Position numbers and translations under genes: made by a program | Part shown: positions 53,260-62,850 of the stretch, in pieces | Numbering within the stretch: the first letter of the stretch is position 1 | Layout: every line of letters begins with the position of its first letter | NCBI GenBank assembly: GCA_047777475.1 | Contig: JBKEET010000003.1 | Coordinates: 1 to 64,000 of the forward strand | Source: Sutterella sp047777475 | Lineage (GTDB): Bacteria > Pseudomonadota > Gammaproteobacteria > Burkholderiales > Burkholderiaceae_F | Reading direction: 5' to 3' | Length of the DNA stretch: 64,000 bases | Notes under the pieces: model-generated | Seen by the model: the letters and a program-made list of their open reading frames with translations, nothing else | Database searches by the model: none | What the model was told of the DNA's origin: nothing

Positions 53260-54813
53260 TTAATGGCGGAAGTGGCGCTCACCCGTGAAGACCATGGTGA
53301 TGCCGCGCTCGTCGGCGGCGGCAATCACTTCCGGATCGCGGATCGAGCCGCCCGGCTGGATCACGGCCGTCGCGCCGGCGTCGCAGATGACGTCAAGGCC
53401 GTCGCGGAACGGGAAGAAGGCGTCCGAAGCGGCCACCGAATCCTGCAGCGACAGGCCGCCCTCCTCGGCCTTGAACGCGGCGATGCGCGAGCTGTCGACG
53501 CGGCTCATCTGGCCGGCGCCGACGCCGAGCGTCATGCCGTTCTTGGCGTAGACGATGGTGTTCGACTTGACGAAGCGCACGATGTTCCAGGCGAACATCA
53601 TGTCGGCGATCTGCTCGGGCGTGGGCTTGCGCTTGGTGACGCAGCGCAGCGCGCTCGGCGGGCAGACCTGCAGGTCGGGCGTCTGCACGAGGAGGCCGCC
53701 GCCCACGCGCTTGAAGTCGAAGTCGTTGTGCGCCTGGCCGAGCGCGAGCACGAGCAGGCGCAGGTTCTTCTTCGCCGAGAAGATGCGGCGCGCGTCTTCG
53801 GTGAAGGACGGCGCGATGATCACTTCGGCGAACTGGTGCGAGACCATCTCGGCGCAGCGGCCGTCAACCTCGCGGTTGAAGGCGATGATTCCGCCGTAAG
53901 CGGACTTCGAGTCGGTGCGGAACGCCTTGCTGTAGGCTTCGGCCGCATCGGCGCCGATGGCCGCGCCGCACGGGTTGGCGTGCTTGATGATGGCGCAGGC
54001 GGGCGCCTCGAACGAGCGGGCGCACTCCCAGGCGGTGTCCGCGTCGGCGATGTTGTTGTAGGAAAGCTCCTTGCCCTGGAGCTGCTCGTAGCCGGCAAGG
54101 AGGCCCGGCGCCACGAAGTGCTCGCGGTAGAACGAGGCCTTCTGGTGCGGATTCTCGCCGTAGCGCATTTCCTGCACCATCTCCCACTGGCGCGTGAGCA
54201 CCTTCGGGAAGAGCGTGCGCTTCTTGTTCGCGTCAAGGCTCGTGAGGTAGTTGGCGATCATGCCGTCGTAGCGGGCGGTGTGCGCAAAAACCTTCTTCGC
54301 GAGCTCGAGGCGCGTCTCGGGCGTGACTTCGCCCTTCTCGCGGATCTCGGCGAGGATGCCGTCATAGTCGGCGGGGTCGACGACGACCGCCACGGACTCG
54401 TGGTTCTTCGCCGCGGCGCGGATCATCGTCGGGCCGCCGATGTCGATGTTCTCGATGGCGTCCTCAAACGTGCAGTCCGGCTTGGCGATGGTCTGCTCGA
54501 ACGGATAGAGGTTCACGCAGACGATGTCGATCGGATCGATGCCGTGCTCCTTCAGGGCTTCCATGTGGGAGCTCACCGTGCGGCGGGCAAGGATGCCGGC
54601 GTGGATCTTCGGGTTGAGCGTCTTGACGCGGCCGTCCAGCATTTCCGGGAAACCCGTGTAGTCGGCCACTTCCTGGCACTCGACGCCTTCCTTGGTGAGG
54701 AGACGGGCGGTGCCGCCCGTGCTCAGGATGTGGTAGCCGAGCTCGACGAGCCCGCGGGCGAACTCGACGACGCCGGTTTTGTCGGAAACGCTGATAATGG
54801 CTTGTTTTCGCAT
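53260..54813 (-). CDS. purH: Bifunctional AICAR formyltransferase/IMP cyclohydrolase
   Basis: This 517-residue enzyme carries out the last two steps of IMP synthesis. The N-terminal IMP cyclohydrolase domain (MGS-like: SVSDKTGVVEFARGLVELGYHILSTGGTA; GRVKTLNPKIHAGILAR) is followed by the AICAR transformylase domain (YGENPHQKASFYRE; GKELSYNNIADADTAWECAR; IIKHANPCGAAIG; SDAFFPFRDGLDVICDAGATAVIQPGGSIRD). ATG 54813 (MRKQAIISVSD) is used. It lies 11 bases after fis, so it is co-transcribed with dusB-fis. Confidence 0.95.
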   Translation of the reverse strand: MRKQAIISVSDKTGVVEFARGLVELGYHILSTGGTARLLTKEGVECQEVADYTGFPEMLDGRVKTLNPKIHAGILARRTVSSHMEALKEHGIDPIDIVCVNLYPFEQTIAKPDCTFEDAIENIDIGGPTMIRAAAKNHESVAVVVDPADYDGILAEIREKGEVTPETRLELAKKVFAHTARYDGMIANYLTSLDANKKRTLFPKVLTRQWEMVQEMRYGENPHQKASFYREHFVAPGLLAGYEQLQGKELSYNNIADADTAWECARSFEAPACAIIKHANPCGAAIGADAAEAYSKAFRTDSKSAYGGIIAFNREVDGRCAEMVSHQFAEVIIAPSFTEDARRIFSAKKNLRLLVLALGQAHNDFDFKRVGGGLLVQTPDLQVCPPSALRCVTKRKPTPEQIADMMFAWNIVRFVKSNTIVYAKNGMTLGVGAGQMSRVDSSRIAAFKAEEGGLSLQDSVAASDAFFPFRDGLDVICDAGATAVIQPGGSIRDPEVIAAADERGITMVFTGERHFRH

Positions 54814-54824
54814 TGTTTCTTCCC

Positions 54825-55118
54825 TCAAGAATGTTTCCCCGGCAGAAGCCCGTGGGTTTCGAGCTTCTTGCGCAGGGTGTTGCGATTAATACCCAAAAGC
54901 TTTGCCGCCTCGCACTGATTGCCGCTGCACTTTTTCATCGCGTAGATCAGCAGCGGGCGCTCCACGGCGCCGATCACGAGGCTGTAGAGCGGATGCGGCT
55001 GGGAGCCGGCGAGGTGTTCGAAATACTCGTCGAGCTGACGCACCAGAACGCTCTGCAGCGTATCGCCTTCCTCGGCGGCGCCGAAGGCCTGCTCGGCCGG
55101 GCGGCTGACTGGTTCCAT
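54825..55118 (-). CDS. fis: DNA-binding protein Fis
   Basis: This 97-residue nucleoid protein has a C-terminal Fis/NtrC-type helix-turn-helix (PLLIYAMKKCSGNQCEAAKLLGINRNTLRKKLETHGLL) and an N-terminal dimerisation arm. Fis bends DNA and stimulates rRNA promoters and site-specific recombination. It is flanked by dusB (9 bases upstream) and purH, the usual betaproteobacterial gene order. Confidence 0.94.
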   Translation of the reverse strand: MEPVSRPAEQAFGAAEEGDTLQSVLVRQLDEYFEHLAGSQPHPLYSLVIGAVERPLLIYAMKKCSGNQCEAAKLLGINRNTLRKKLETHGLLPGKHS

Positions 55119-55127
55119 GTTCTGTCC

Positions 55128-56153
55128 TCAACTCACGCAGGAAGCCGCAAGCTCCCCGCAATATTCTTCCAGGCGTGCGGTCACGCGATCCGGGTCTCTC
55201 TCGGCGAAAAGCGCCGAAAGCACGCCCGGCGCCCCCGGCAGGCCCTTCAGGTAGCCGGCGAGGTGCTTGCGGATGGTGACCGCGCCGCGAGTGCCGCCAT
55301 AATAGACAAAATGGCGGCGGGCGTGTGCGATCGCCGCACGCACCCGGTCGGCCGCCGAAGGCTTCTCGAAGCCTTCGCGCAGGCCCATCGCCGCGGCCGC
55401 TTCCTCGAAAATCCACGGATTGCCGACGGCGGCGCGCCCGATCATGAGGCCGTCGGCGCCGGTGGCCCGGAGCACGGCAAGCGCCTTCTCGCCCGAGTCG
55501 ATGTCGCCGTTGGCAAGCACCGGGATCTTCACGCTCTCCTTGACGAGGCGGATCGTTTCGTACTCGGCCTCGCCCCGGAAGCCGTCCTCGCGCGTGCGCC
55601 CGTGCACCGCGAGCATCGCGGCGCCCGCTTCCTCGAAGAGCCTGGCAAGCCGCGGCGCGTTGCGGTGCGCCCTGTCCCAGCCCGTGCGCATTTTGACGGT
55701 GACGGGCACGGGGACGGCGTTGGCGACCGCCTCGACGATCGCAAGCGCCAGCGCCTCGTCCTTCATGAGCGCGCTGCCGCACTCGCGCGACAGCACCTTC
55801 TTGGCGGGGCACCCCATGTTGATGTCGACGATCTGCGCGCCCGAATCGACGGCGTAGCGCGCCGCATCGGCCATCTGCGCGGGATCCGCGCCGAGGAGCT
55901 GCACCGCGCGGGGCGACGCCTCGCTGCGCTCGGCCCAGCGCGTCGCGCTCTTGCGCGTGCCGCGCAGCTCGGGCTTGGAGGCCGTCATCTCGCCCACGGC
56001 ATAGCCCGCGCCGTGCGCGCGGCACGTCTCGCGGAAAGGCAGGTCGGAAAGGCCGGCCATGGGCGCCAGTGCGAGAGGCACGTCAATGCTGTAGGGTCCG
56101 ATGTTCACGCTGAAAAAAGAGGCCTGTGCCGATAGGGGCCGGCGCGCGGTCAC
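55128..56153 (-). CDS. dusB: tRNA-dihydrouridine synthase DusB
   Basis: This FMN-dependent enzyme reduces uridines in the tRNA D-loop. Motifs: ALAPMAGLSDLPFR, VQLLGADPAQMADAARYAVDSGAQIVDINMGCPAKKV (catalytic Cys), VTVKMRTGWD, AVHGRTREDGF and ANGDIDSGEKA with IGRAAVGNPWIF. The start is uncertain: GTG 56153 gives 341 residues, while GTG 56108 (VNIGPYSIDVPLALAPM) is closer to the usual DusB N-terminus. Neither has a clear ribosome-binding site. First gene of dusB-fis-purH. Confidence 0.92.
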   Translation of the reverse strand: MTARRPLSAQASFFSVNIGPYSIDVPLALAPMAGLSDLPFRETCRAHGAGYAVGEMTASKPELRGTRKSATRWAERSEASPRAVQLLGADPAQMADAARYAVDSGAQIVDINMGCPAKKVLSRECGSALMKDEALALAIVEAVANAVPVPVTVKMRTGWDRAHRNAPRLARLFEEAGAAMLAVHGRTREDGFRGEAEYETIRLVKESVKIPVLANGDIDSGEKALAVLRATGADGLMIGRAAVGNPWIFEEAAAAMGLREGFEKPSAADRVRAAIAHARRHFVYYGGTRGAVTIRKHLAGYLKGLPGAPGVLSALFAERDPDRVTARLEEYCGELAASCVS

Positions 56154-56245
56154 CCGCGCGCGGCCGTCTGAAAAAAAACTGTGGGTATTGTAAGGCCGCC
56201 GTGCTCAAAACTTAGGCACAAACTGCCCGAATTTGAAAGAGAATG

Positions 56246-56950
56246 TCATCGCGCCGCGCGAAGCGCCGCATCGGCGGCCGCCAGCTCCTGCCAGTCGCCG
56301 ACGTTGCGCCAGAGCCCTTCGAAGACCTCGCCCGAGACGAGGCCCTTTTCGCAGGCGCTCCAGAGCCAGGGGAAAAGCTTGGCGCGCACCGGCTCGAGCC
56401 CCTTGAAAAGCGCGGCGCGGTAAACGCCGAAGCTCGCAAACGTGTGCGTGCGGGGCTCCCGCCGCACCAGTCCCGACTTGTCGAGGCTCATGTCGCCGCC
56501 TGCGTGGTAGGCCGGGTTCGGCACGAGGACGAGGTGCGCCATGAGGCCCGCGGCCCCAAGGCTCTCTCCCCTGCGCACGAGCCGCGAAAAATCGAACGCC
56601 GTGACGATGTCGCCCGCGGCGACGATGAACGCGTCCTCGCCGCCCGCGTTGAGGAGCGGCAGCGCGCGGACAATGCCGCCGAGCGTCTCGAGCGACTCTT
56701 CGGCGCAGTTCCCTTCATGCGAATAGCGGATCGAAACGCCCCAGCGCGAGCCGTCGCCGAGCGTTTTCTCGATGACGGCGGCGCCGTAGGCGGTGTTGAC
56801 GACAAACTCGCTCACGCCGGCCTTCTTGAGCGAAAGCATCTGGCGCAGCGCCAGGGGCATGCCGCCCGCCTCGACGAGCGGCTTCGGGATGATGCGGGTG
56901 AGCGGACGCATGCGGCGTCCTTCGCCCGCGGCCAGGATAAGCGCGCGCAT
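56246..56950 (-). CDS. murU: N-acetylmuramate-1-phosphate uridylyltransferase MurU
   Basis: This 234-residue nucleotidyltransferase has the signature MRALILAAGEGRRMRPLT-RIIPKPLVEAGG, FIVAAGDIVTAFD and a closing WRNVGDWQELAAA. MurU makes UDP-MurNAc from MurNAc-1-phosphate, bypassing fosfomycin-sensitive de novo synthesis. It starts seven bases after the amgK stop. The sugar-1-phosphate specificity is assigned from the amgK pairing. Confidence 0.85.
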   Translation of the reverse strand: MRALILAAGEGRRMRPLTRIIPKPLVEAGGMPLALRQMLSLKKAGVSEFVVNTAYGAAVIEKTLGDGSRWGVSIRYSHEGNCAEESLETLGGIVRALPLLNAGGEDAFIVAAGDIVTAFDFSRLVRRGESLGAAGLMAHLVLVPNPAYHAGGDMSLDKSGLVRREPRTHTFASFGVYRAALFKGLEPVRAKLFPWLWSACEKGLVSGEVFEGLWRNVGDWQELAAADAALRAAR

Positions 56951-56957
56951 CTCGGGC

Positions 56958-57986
56958 TCAGAACGTGTAGCCGGTCTTGGGCGCGACGCCCTCGAGCTCG
57001 TTGACGAGGTGAAGCAGGGGCGAAAGCACGATGTAGCGCTGCGAGGTCTTCCTCACGTAGTCGATGAAGCGCGGCGTGTCGGCGAGGTAGCGGGGCTTGC
57101 CGTCGCGGTAGTTGAGCCGCGCGAAGATGCCGAGCACCTTGAGGTGGCGCTGCACGCCCATGAACTCGACGTCGCGGTAGAAGGCGCTGAAGTCGCCCGG
57201 CACCGGGATGCCCGCCTTGCGGGCCTTCTCCCAGTAGCGGATGGTGGTGTCGAGCACGAACTCCTCGCCCCAGGAAATGAAGGCGTCGCGCATCAGCGAG
57301 GCGATGTCGTAGCTCACCGGGCCGTAGAGCGCGTCCTGGAAGTCGAGGATGCCCGGCGTCGGGTCCGAGATCATCAGGTTGCGCGGCATGAAGTCGCGGT
57401 GCACGAACACCCTCGCCTCGCGGCAGTTGTTCTCGAGGATCGCGTCGGCGGCCATCTTCCACCACTTGCGGTGCGTCTCGTCCCAGGTCACGCCGCGGTG
57501 GCGGCCGACGTACCATTCGGGAAAGAGCGAGAGCTCGCGCGAGAGCACCTCGCGGCTGTACTCGGGCAGGACGCCCGGGCGGGAGATCTTCTGCCAGGCG
57601 ACGAGCGCCGTGGTGGCCTTGTCCATCAGGCCGCGCGCGTTGTCCTCGTTGAGGACGTCAAGGTACGTCTTCGTGCCGAGGTCGGAAAGGAGCATGAAGC
57701 GGTGCTCGTGGTCGGCCTCGAAGATCTCGGGCGCGTTGAGCTTTGCTTCATTGCGCATCAGCGCGTCGATTTTGATAAACGCTTCGAAGCTTTCCTGCGT
57801 TTCGCCGCTCGCTTCCATCACGATGTAGGAGCGGTCCCTGCCCTTGACGCGGAAATACTGCCGGAAACCTGCGTCCGAGCTGGCCTTGGCGATGGCGCCG
57901 GGGTCGATTCCGTAGCGCTCGGAAAGCGAGGCGAGCCAGCCGCCGAAAGCGGCCGAATTATCTGTTGCGGCAGAGTTGGAAGACAT
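56958..57986 (-). CDS. amgK: N-acetylmuramate/N-acetylglucosamine anomeric kinase AmgK
   Basis: This 342-residue phosphotransferase of the aminoglycoside kinase fold has the catalytic loop VFVHRDFMPRNLMI and metal loop GILDFQDALYGPVSYDIASLMRDAFI. AmgK phosphorylates recycled MurNAc at the anomeric carbon for MurU. The order amgK-murU, divergent from lptD-surA-pdxA-rsmA, is the conserved layout that supports the assignment. AGGAAC lies upstream of ATG 57986. Confidence 0.9.
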   Translation of the reverse strand: MSSNSAATDNSAAFGGWLASLSERYGIDPGAIAKASSDAGFRQYFRVKGRDRSYIVMEASGETQESFEAFIKIDALMRNEAKLNAPEIFEADHEHRFMLLSDLGTKTYLDVLNEDNARGLMDKATTALVAWQKISRPGVLPEYSREVLSRELSLFPEWYVGRHRGVTWDETHRKWWKMAADAILENNCREARVFVHRDFMPRNLMISDPTPGILDFQDALYGPVSYDIASLMRDAFISWGEEFVLDTTIRYWEKARKAGIPVPGDFSAFYRDVEFMGVQRHLKVLGIFARLNYRDGKPRYLADTPRFIDYVRKTSQRYIVLSPLLHLVNELEGVAPKTGYTF

Positions 57987-58068
57987 GTTTGCGAGTTCCT
58001 AGGAAATGCGGATAAAGGCGGGCGCTCAAAAAGACGCTTCCGGGTGCCTTCGGAGCCTCTCCGAGCCT

Positions 58069-58074
58069 TATAAT
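58069..58074 (+). promoter_or_regulatory. -10 box of the lptD operon
   Basis: A perfect TATAAT lies about 65 bases before the lptD ATG. The -35 region (GCCTTC) is weak. A CCTCCCGGGAGG palindrome follows at 58106-58117 in the leader. Confidence 0.5.
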
Positions 58075-58137
58075 CGCTAGACTAAATTGCCGACATTCTA
58101 TAAGCCTCCCGGGAGGCTGTCACTTTCCGAATTTTCC

Positions 58138-60456
58138 ATGCTGCACCTGCACCTCCGGCGTATCGCCGCCGCAGTCGTTATTGCTTTGGCTGTTTCCGCC
58201 GCCGGCGCGGCGGACACGCACAGCCGCGTCGCGCTCGAATCCGTGACCTCGCTCAATCCCGCCCGGGCCGTTCCCGGCAGCGGCGCGGCGAGCTTCGCGA
58301 GAGCCGACCGCATCGAAGGCAACCCCCAAGAGCAGCTCCATCTCATCGGCAACGCCGAAGTGCGCCGCAGCGGCTCCGTGCTGCGCGGCGACCGCATCAC
58401 TTACACGCAGGCCACCGACGAAGTGCACGCGCAGGGCAATGCGCGCATCTCGCGCATGGGCGCGACGTTCATCGGTCCCTCGATCCGCTACCGCCTCACG
58501 GCGCGCACGGGCGACATGGAAGACGCCGATTACGTTTACGCGCCGCGCAAGCTGCGCGGCTGCGGCCGCAACGTGCACTTCCTCGCCGACGACCACACGA
58601 CGATGGACGACGCGAAGATCACGACCTGCAAGCGCGAGGACGAGGCGTGGTTCGTGAAGATGAACTCGCTCGAGATCGACGAGTACGACCAGGCCGCCTA
58701 CGGCCGCGGCGCGGTGCTGCATTTCATGGGCGTGCCGATTTTCGCCTCGCCCTGGCTCTCTTTCCCGATCGGCAACGAGCGCCGCTCCGGCTTCCTCATT
58801 CCCTCGTTCGGCATGAGCACGACGCGCGGCATCGAAGCGCTGATCCCGTACTACTTCAACCTCGCCCCGAACTATGACCTGACGCTCACGCCGAGGATCA
58901 TGACCAAGCGCGGCGCGATGCTGATGACGGAGTCGCGCTACCTCTACAACAACTTCTACGCACAGCTCAACTTCGACTACCTTGAGCACGACAAGGAGAC
59001 GAGCGACTCGCGCTACGGCACGCATTTCGTGAGCCATTACTCGCAGGGCCCGCTCTACGCCTGGATCGACTACCGGAAGGTCTCCGACAACGACTACATC
59101 AACGATTTCTCCGGAAGCATCACGGAGTCCTCGGAGACCGTGCTGAACCAGAACTTCGGCCTGCGCTGGTCGCAGAAGTACTGGAACGCCTCGCTGCTCG
59201 TCAACAAGAACCAGACGCTCAACGTCGCCGGCATCTATTACTACCACCCCTACGAGCGCGTCCCGCAGGTCAAGCTCAACGGCTACCTCGGCAACTGGAA
59301 CGGCTTTGAGTTCGAGACCAACATCGAAGCGACGCGCTTCAAGAGCAACACGAGCCGGCGCATCGACGGCGACCGCTTCATCTTCAAGCAGTCGGTGTCC
59401 TATCCGCTGCGCGGAGCGAGCTGGTTTATCGTGCCGAAGGCCACCTGGCTCGGCACCTGGTACAACCTCAACAACCGCGAGGACTTCGTGAGCCAGGGCT
59501 TCACGGACGACTCGCCGAGCAGGACGCTGCCGATGTTCTCGCTCGACGCGGGCCTCGTTTTCGAGCGCGACCACGCGAAGTGGTTCGGGCGCGACACCTA
59601 CCAGACGCTCGAGCCGCGCATCTACTACGCCTACGTGCCCTACCGCGACCAGGACGACATCCCGATTTTCGACACCTACCTGGCGGACCTCAACCTGGCC
59701 ACGCTCTTCAACGAGAGCCTCTTCGCGGGCTATGACCGCGTCAGCCAGGCCAACCAGGTCTCGACCGTGCTCACGACGAAGTTTTTCGACCAGGGCTCGG
59801 GCGAAGAGCTTTTCCGCGCGAGCATCGGCCAGCGCTACTACTTCTCCGACCAGAACGTGGGCTTCCCGGAGCTGGGCGTCTCGCAGAACAGCTACATCGC
59901 CAACTCGCTGCGCACCGACGTGCGCAGCGACCTGCTCGCCAGCGTCGGCGCGCGCCTCACGCACGGCCTGAGCGCCGAAGCCACGGCGCAGTACTCCACG
60001 TCGCAGTCCCGCATCTCGAAGGTGAACGCGGGCATCACGTGGCGCCCGCGCCCGATGTCGGTGATCGGCCTCTACTACCGCTACAACTACACGACGGAGC
60101 ACCAGAGCCGCTACCTCGACGACTACATCAAGCAGGTCGACCTGCAGATGCAGTGGCCGATCACGGACAGGCTCTTCGCGCTGGCGCGCTACAACTACTC
60201 GCTTTACACGCACAAGCCCCTGCAGATCATCGCTGGCTTCGAGTACCTGCACGACTGCTGGGCGCTTCGCCTGGTTTCCCAGCGCTACACGACCACGACG
60301 AACTCCAAGGAAACAAACTTCTTCTTACAACTTGAGCTCAACGGCCTGGGTAGTATTGGAACGAGCCCGATTTCCGAACTCAGAAGCAATATCAGGGGCT
60401 ACCAGTCGACCGAGACGGTTCCCTCCACCATTGGACAGTACGATTACTATGAATAA
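58138..60456 (+). CDS. lptD: LPS-assembly protein LptD
   Basis: This 772-residue outer-membrane translocon inserts LPS in the outer leaflet. A signal peptide (to ~residue 30) precedes the OstA/LptA-like periplasmic domain (HLIGNAEVRRSGSVLRGDRITYTQATDEVHAQGNARI) and a large beta-barrel (~200-770). LptD cysteines are visible at CGRNVHF and TTCKRED in the first part and at HDCWAL near the end. ATG 58138 starts the signal peptide. Its last codons overlap the surA start by eight bases. Confidence 0.92.
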   Translation: MLHLHLRRIAAAVVIALAVSAAGAADTHSRVALESVTSLNPARAVPGSGAASFARADRIEGNPQEQLHLIGNAEVRRSGSVLRGDRITYTQATDEVHAQGNARISRMGATFIGPSIRYRLTARTGDMEDADYVYAPRKLRGCGRNVHFLADDHTTMDDAKITTCKREDEAWFVKMNSLEIDEYDQAAYGRGAVLHFMGVPIFASPWLSFPIGNERRSGFLIPSFGMSTTRGIEALIPYYFNLAPNYDLTLTPRIMTKRGAMLMTESRYLYNNFYAQLNFDYLEHDKETSDSRYGTHFVSHYSQGPLYAWIDYRKVSDNDYINDFSGSITESSETVLNQNFGLRWSQKYWNASLLVNKNQTLNVAGIYYYHPYERVPQVKLNGYLGNWNGFEFETNIEATRFKSNTSRRIDGDRFIFKQSVSYPLRGASWFIVPKATWLGTWYNLNNREDFVSQGFTDDSPSRTLPMFSLDAGLVFERDHAKWFGRDTYQTLEPRIYYAYVPYRDQDDIPIFDTYLADLNLATLFNESLFAGYDRVSQANQVSTVLTTKFFDQGSGEELFRASIGQRYYFSDQNVGFPELGVSQNSYIANSLRTDVRSDLLASVGARLTHGLSAEATAQYSTSQSRISKVNAGITWRPRPMSVIGLYYRYNYTTEHQSRYLDDYIKQVDLQMQWPITDRLFALARYNYSLYTHKPLQIIAGFEYLHDCWALRLVSQRYTTTTNSKETNFFLQLELNGLGSIGTSPISELRSNIRGYQSTETVPSTIGQYDYYE

Positions 60457-61885
60457 ATTCAAGACCATCAGCGTTCTGTGCGCCGCGCTTATGCTCGGCA
60501 CGACGGCCTGGGCGGCGCAGCAGCAGAAAGCCGCGCCCAAGGCCGCTGCGGCGGCGGTTCCGGCCACAGCCGCTGCGGCCGCGCCTGACAAGGCGGCCGC
60601 CGCGCCGGCCGCTCCTGAAACTGCGGCCGCCGCTTCGGGTGACCTTGACCGCATCGTCGCCGTTGTCAACCGCGACGTCATCACCGAGCGCGAGCTCGAG
60701 CAGCGCACGCACACCGTCGCGCTCAACCTGCGCCGCCAGAACATCAACCTTCCGCCGATGGAGCAGCTCAGGGCCCAGGTGCTCGAGCGCCTCATCACGG
60801 AGCGCACGATCCTGCAGCGCGCCAGCGAGACGGGCATCCGCGTCGACGACCAGATGGTCAACGCCGCCGTCGAGCAGATCGCGCGCCAGAACAACATCAC
60901 GGTCGACGAGCTGCGCCAGAAGCTCCTTGCCGACGGCGTGACCTTCAGCGCGTTCAAGCAGGAAATCCACGACGAAATCGTCTCGCAGCGCCTGCGCGAG
61001 CGCGAGGTCGATTCCAAGATCCGCATCCCGGACAGCGAAATCGACGCGTACCTCGCCGACCAGGCGGGCGTCACCAACGAAACGGGCGACCAGTTCCACA
61101 TCCGCCATATCTTCCTGCCGGTCGATCATCCCGACAACGACCCGATCATGAAGAAGCTCGCCGACGACATCGCCGCGAAGGCCCGCGCGGGCCAGGACTT
61201 CGGCACGCTGGCCGCCACTTACTCGCGCGCCGAAGACGCGCTGCAGGGCGGCGACCTCGGCTGGCACGACCTGCGCACGCTGGTTCCCGCGCTGAGAAGC
61301 GGCATCGGCGACAACCCGCAGGCGGGCGCCATCTATGTCTTCCGCGCCGACAATGCCTGGCACATCATTCAGCTCGCCGAAAAGCGCAGCGGCGCCAAGC
61401 AGGGCGTCGCTGCCGCCGGCGCGGCCGCGCCCGTGCAGCAGACGCACGTGCGCCACATCCTGATCCCCGTGAACGATCTCACGCCCGAGCCCGAGGCGCT
61501 GCGCCGCATCGGCGAAATCCGCGACCGCATCGTTTCCGGCAAGTCCGACTTTGCCACGATGGCGCGCCTGCACTCGGTCGACAGCTCCGCCACGCGCGGC
61601 GGCGACCTCGGCTGGGTCCAGGCCGGCGACACCGTTCCGGACTTCGAGCGGGCCATGAACTCGCTGAAGGAAGGCGAGGTCTCCCAGCCCGTGAAGACCC
61701 AGTACGGCTATCACCTGATCAAGGTTGACGAACGCCGCGTCGACAAGAGCGGCAACCCGAAGCGCATCCGCCTTGCCGCCATGCAGGCCCTGCGCGCCAA
61801 GAAGCTTGACGAGGCCGTCTACAACTGGCAGCGCGAGCTGCGCGACTCGGCCTACGTCGAAATCCGCAATCAGGACGACCAGTGA
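60449..61885 (+). CDS. surA: Periplasmic peptidyl-prolyl isomerase/chaperone SurA
   Basis: This ~478-residue protein has a signal peptide, then an Ala/Pro-rich stretch (~25-65) longer than in E. coli SurA. The SurA N-domain follows (LDRIVAVVNRDVITERELEQRT), then two parvulin domains (FHIRHIFLPVDHPDND...GGDLGWHDLRTLVPAL; THVRHILIPVNDL...TRGGDLGWVQAGDTVPDFERAM). It chaperones outer-membrane proteins including LptD. It is translationally coupled to lptD and pdxA. Confidence 0.93.
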   Translation: MNKFKTISVLCAALMLGTTAWAAQQQKAAPKAAAAAVPATAAAAAPDKAAAAPAAPETAAAASGDLDRIVAVVNRDVITERELEQRTHTVALNLRRQNINLPPMEQLRAQVLERLITERTILQRASETGIRVDDQMVNAAVEQIARQNNITVDELRQKLLADGVTFSAFKQEIHDEIVSQRLREREVDSKIRIPDSEIDAYLADQAGVTNETGDQFHIRHIFLPVDHPDNDPIMKKLADDIAAKARAGQDFGTLAATYSRAEDALQGGDLGWHDLRTLVPALRSGIGDNPQAGAIYVFRADNAWHIIQLAEKRSGAKQGVAAAGAAAPVQQTHVRHILIPVNDLTPEPEALRRIGEIRDRIVSGKSDFATMARLHSVDSSATRGGDLGWVQAGDTVPDFERAMNSLKEGEVSQPVKTQYGYHLIKVDERRVDKSGNPKRIRLAAMQALRAKKLDEAVYNWQRELRDSAYVEIRNQDDQ

Positions 61886-62850
61886 TGAGCGCCCCGCTTG
61901 CGATCACCACGGGCGAGCCGGCGGGCATCGGGCCCGAGGTTTCGCTCAAGGCGGCGCTCGCCTGCGACGCGCCGCTGGTGCTGATCGGCAGCCGGGAGCT
62001 GCTGCGCGACACGGCCGGGCGCCTCGGGCTGTCCTGGCCGCTGCCCCCGCGCATCGGCATTGAGGACGCGGCGCTCCGCGTCCCCGCGGAGCCGGGGCGG
62101 CTGCGCACGGAAAACGCCGCCTACGTGCTCGAAACGCTCACCAAGGCGCACGAAGGCGCCGTCTCGGGTGCCTACGGCGCGATCGTCACGGCACCCGTGC
62201 AGAAAAGCATCATCATCGAATCGGGCGTGCCGTTCACCGGGCACACCGAGTTCTTCCAGAAGCTGAGCGGCGTGCGCCGCGTCGTCATGATGCTCACGTC
62301 GGACAGCACGCCCGATGCGATGAAAGTGGCGCTCGCGACGACGCACCTGCCGATCGCAAAGCTCTCCGCGGCCATCACGGGCGAGCTGCTCGACGAAGTG
62401 ATCGGCATCCTTGACACTTCGCTCCGGCGCGACTGGGGCATTGCCTCGCCGCGCATCCTCGTCACCGGCCTCAACCCGCACGCGGGCGAAAACGGCCACA
62501 TCGGCACCGAGGAAATCGACACCATCATCCCGGCCCTCGGGCGCGCCCGCGCCGCGGGCATCGCCGCCGACGGCCCCGTGCCCGCCGACACGGCCTTCGT
62601 GCCCGGGCACTGGGAAACGTACGACGCGATCCTGTGCATGTACCACGACCAGGGCCTGCCCGTGCTCAAGCACGTCGGCTTCTCGCGCGGCGTCAACGTC
62701 ACGCTCGGCCTTCCCTATGTGCGCACATCGGTCGACCACGGCACGGCGCTCGACATCGCCGGCCGCGGCATTGCGGACTTCCGCAGCATGATCTCGGCGA
62801 TGTCGCTCGCTCACTACCTCGCTTCTCACCGTGAAACAAGAATGGCTTAA
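61885..62850 (+). CDS. pdxA: 4-hydroxythreonine-4-phosphate dehydrogenase
   Basis: This ~321-residue enzyme oxidises 4-phosphohydroxy-L-threonine in pyridoxal-phosphate synthesis. Motifs: AITTGEPAGIGPEVSLKAAL, VTAPVQKSIIIESGVPFTGHTEFFQK, VLVTGLNPHAGENGHIGTEE-type segment, and MYHDQGLPVLKHVGFSRGVNVTLGLPYVRTSVDHGTALDIAG (metal-binding His). ATG 61885 overlaps the surA stop (TGATG). The C-terminus overlaps rsmA by 20 bases. Confidence 0.94.
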   Translation: MSAPLAITTGEPAGIGPEVSLKAALACDAPLVLIGSRELLRDTAGRLGLSWPLPPRIGIEDAALRVPAEPGRLRTENAAYVLETLTKAHEGAVSGAYGAIVTAPVQKSIIIESGVPFTGHTEFFQKLSGVRRVVMMLTSDSTPDAMKVALATTHLPIAKLSAAITGELLDEVIGILDTSLRRDWGIASPRILVTGLNPHAGENGHIGTEEIDTIIPALGRARAAGIAADGPVPADTAFVPGHWETYDAILCMYHDQGLPVLKHVGFSRGVNVTLGLPYVRTSVDHGTALDIAGRGIADFRSMISAMSLAHYLASHRETRMA

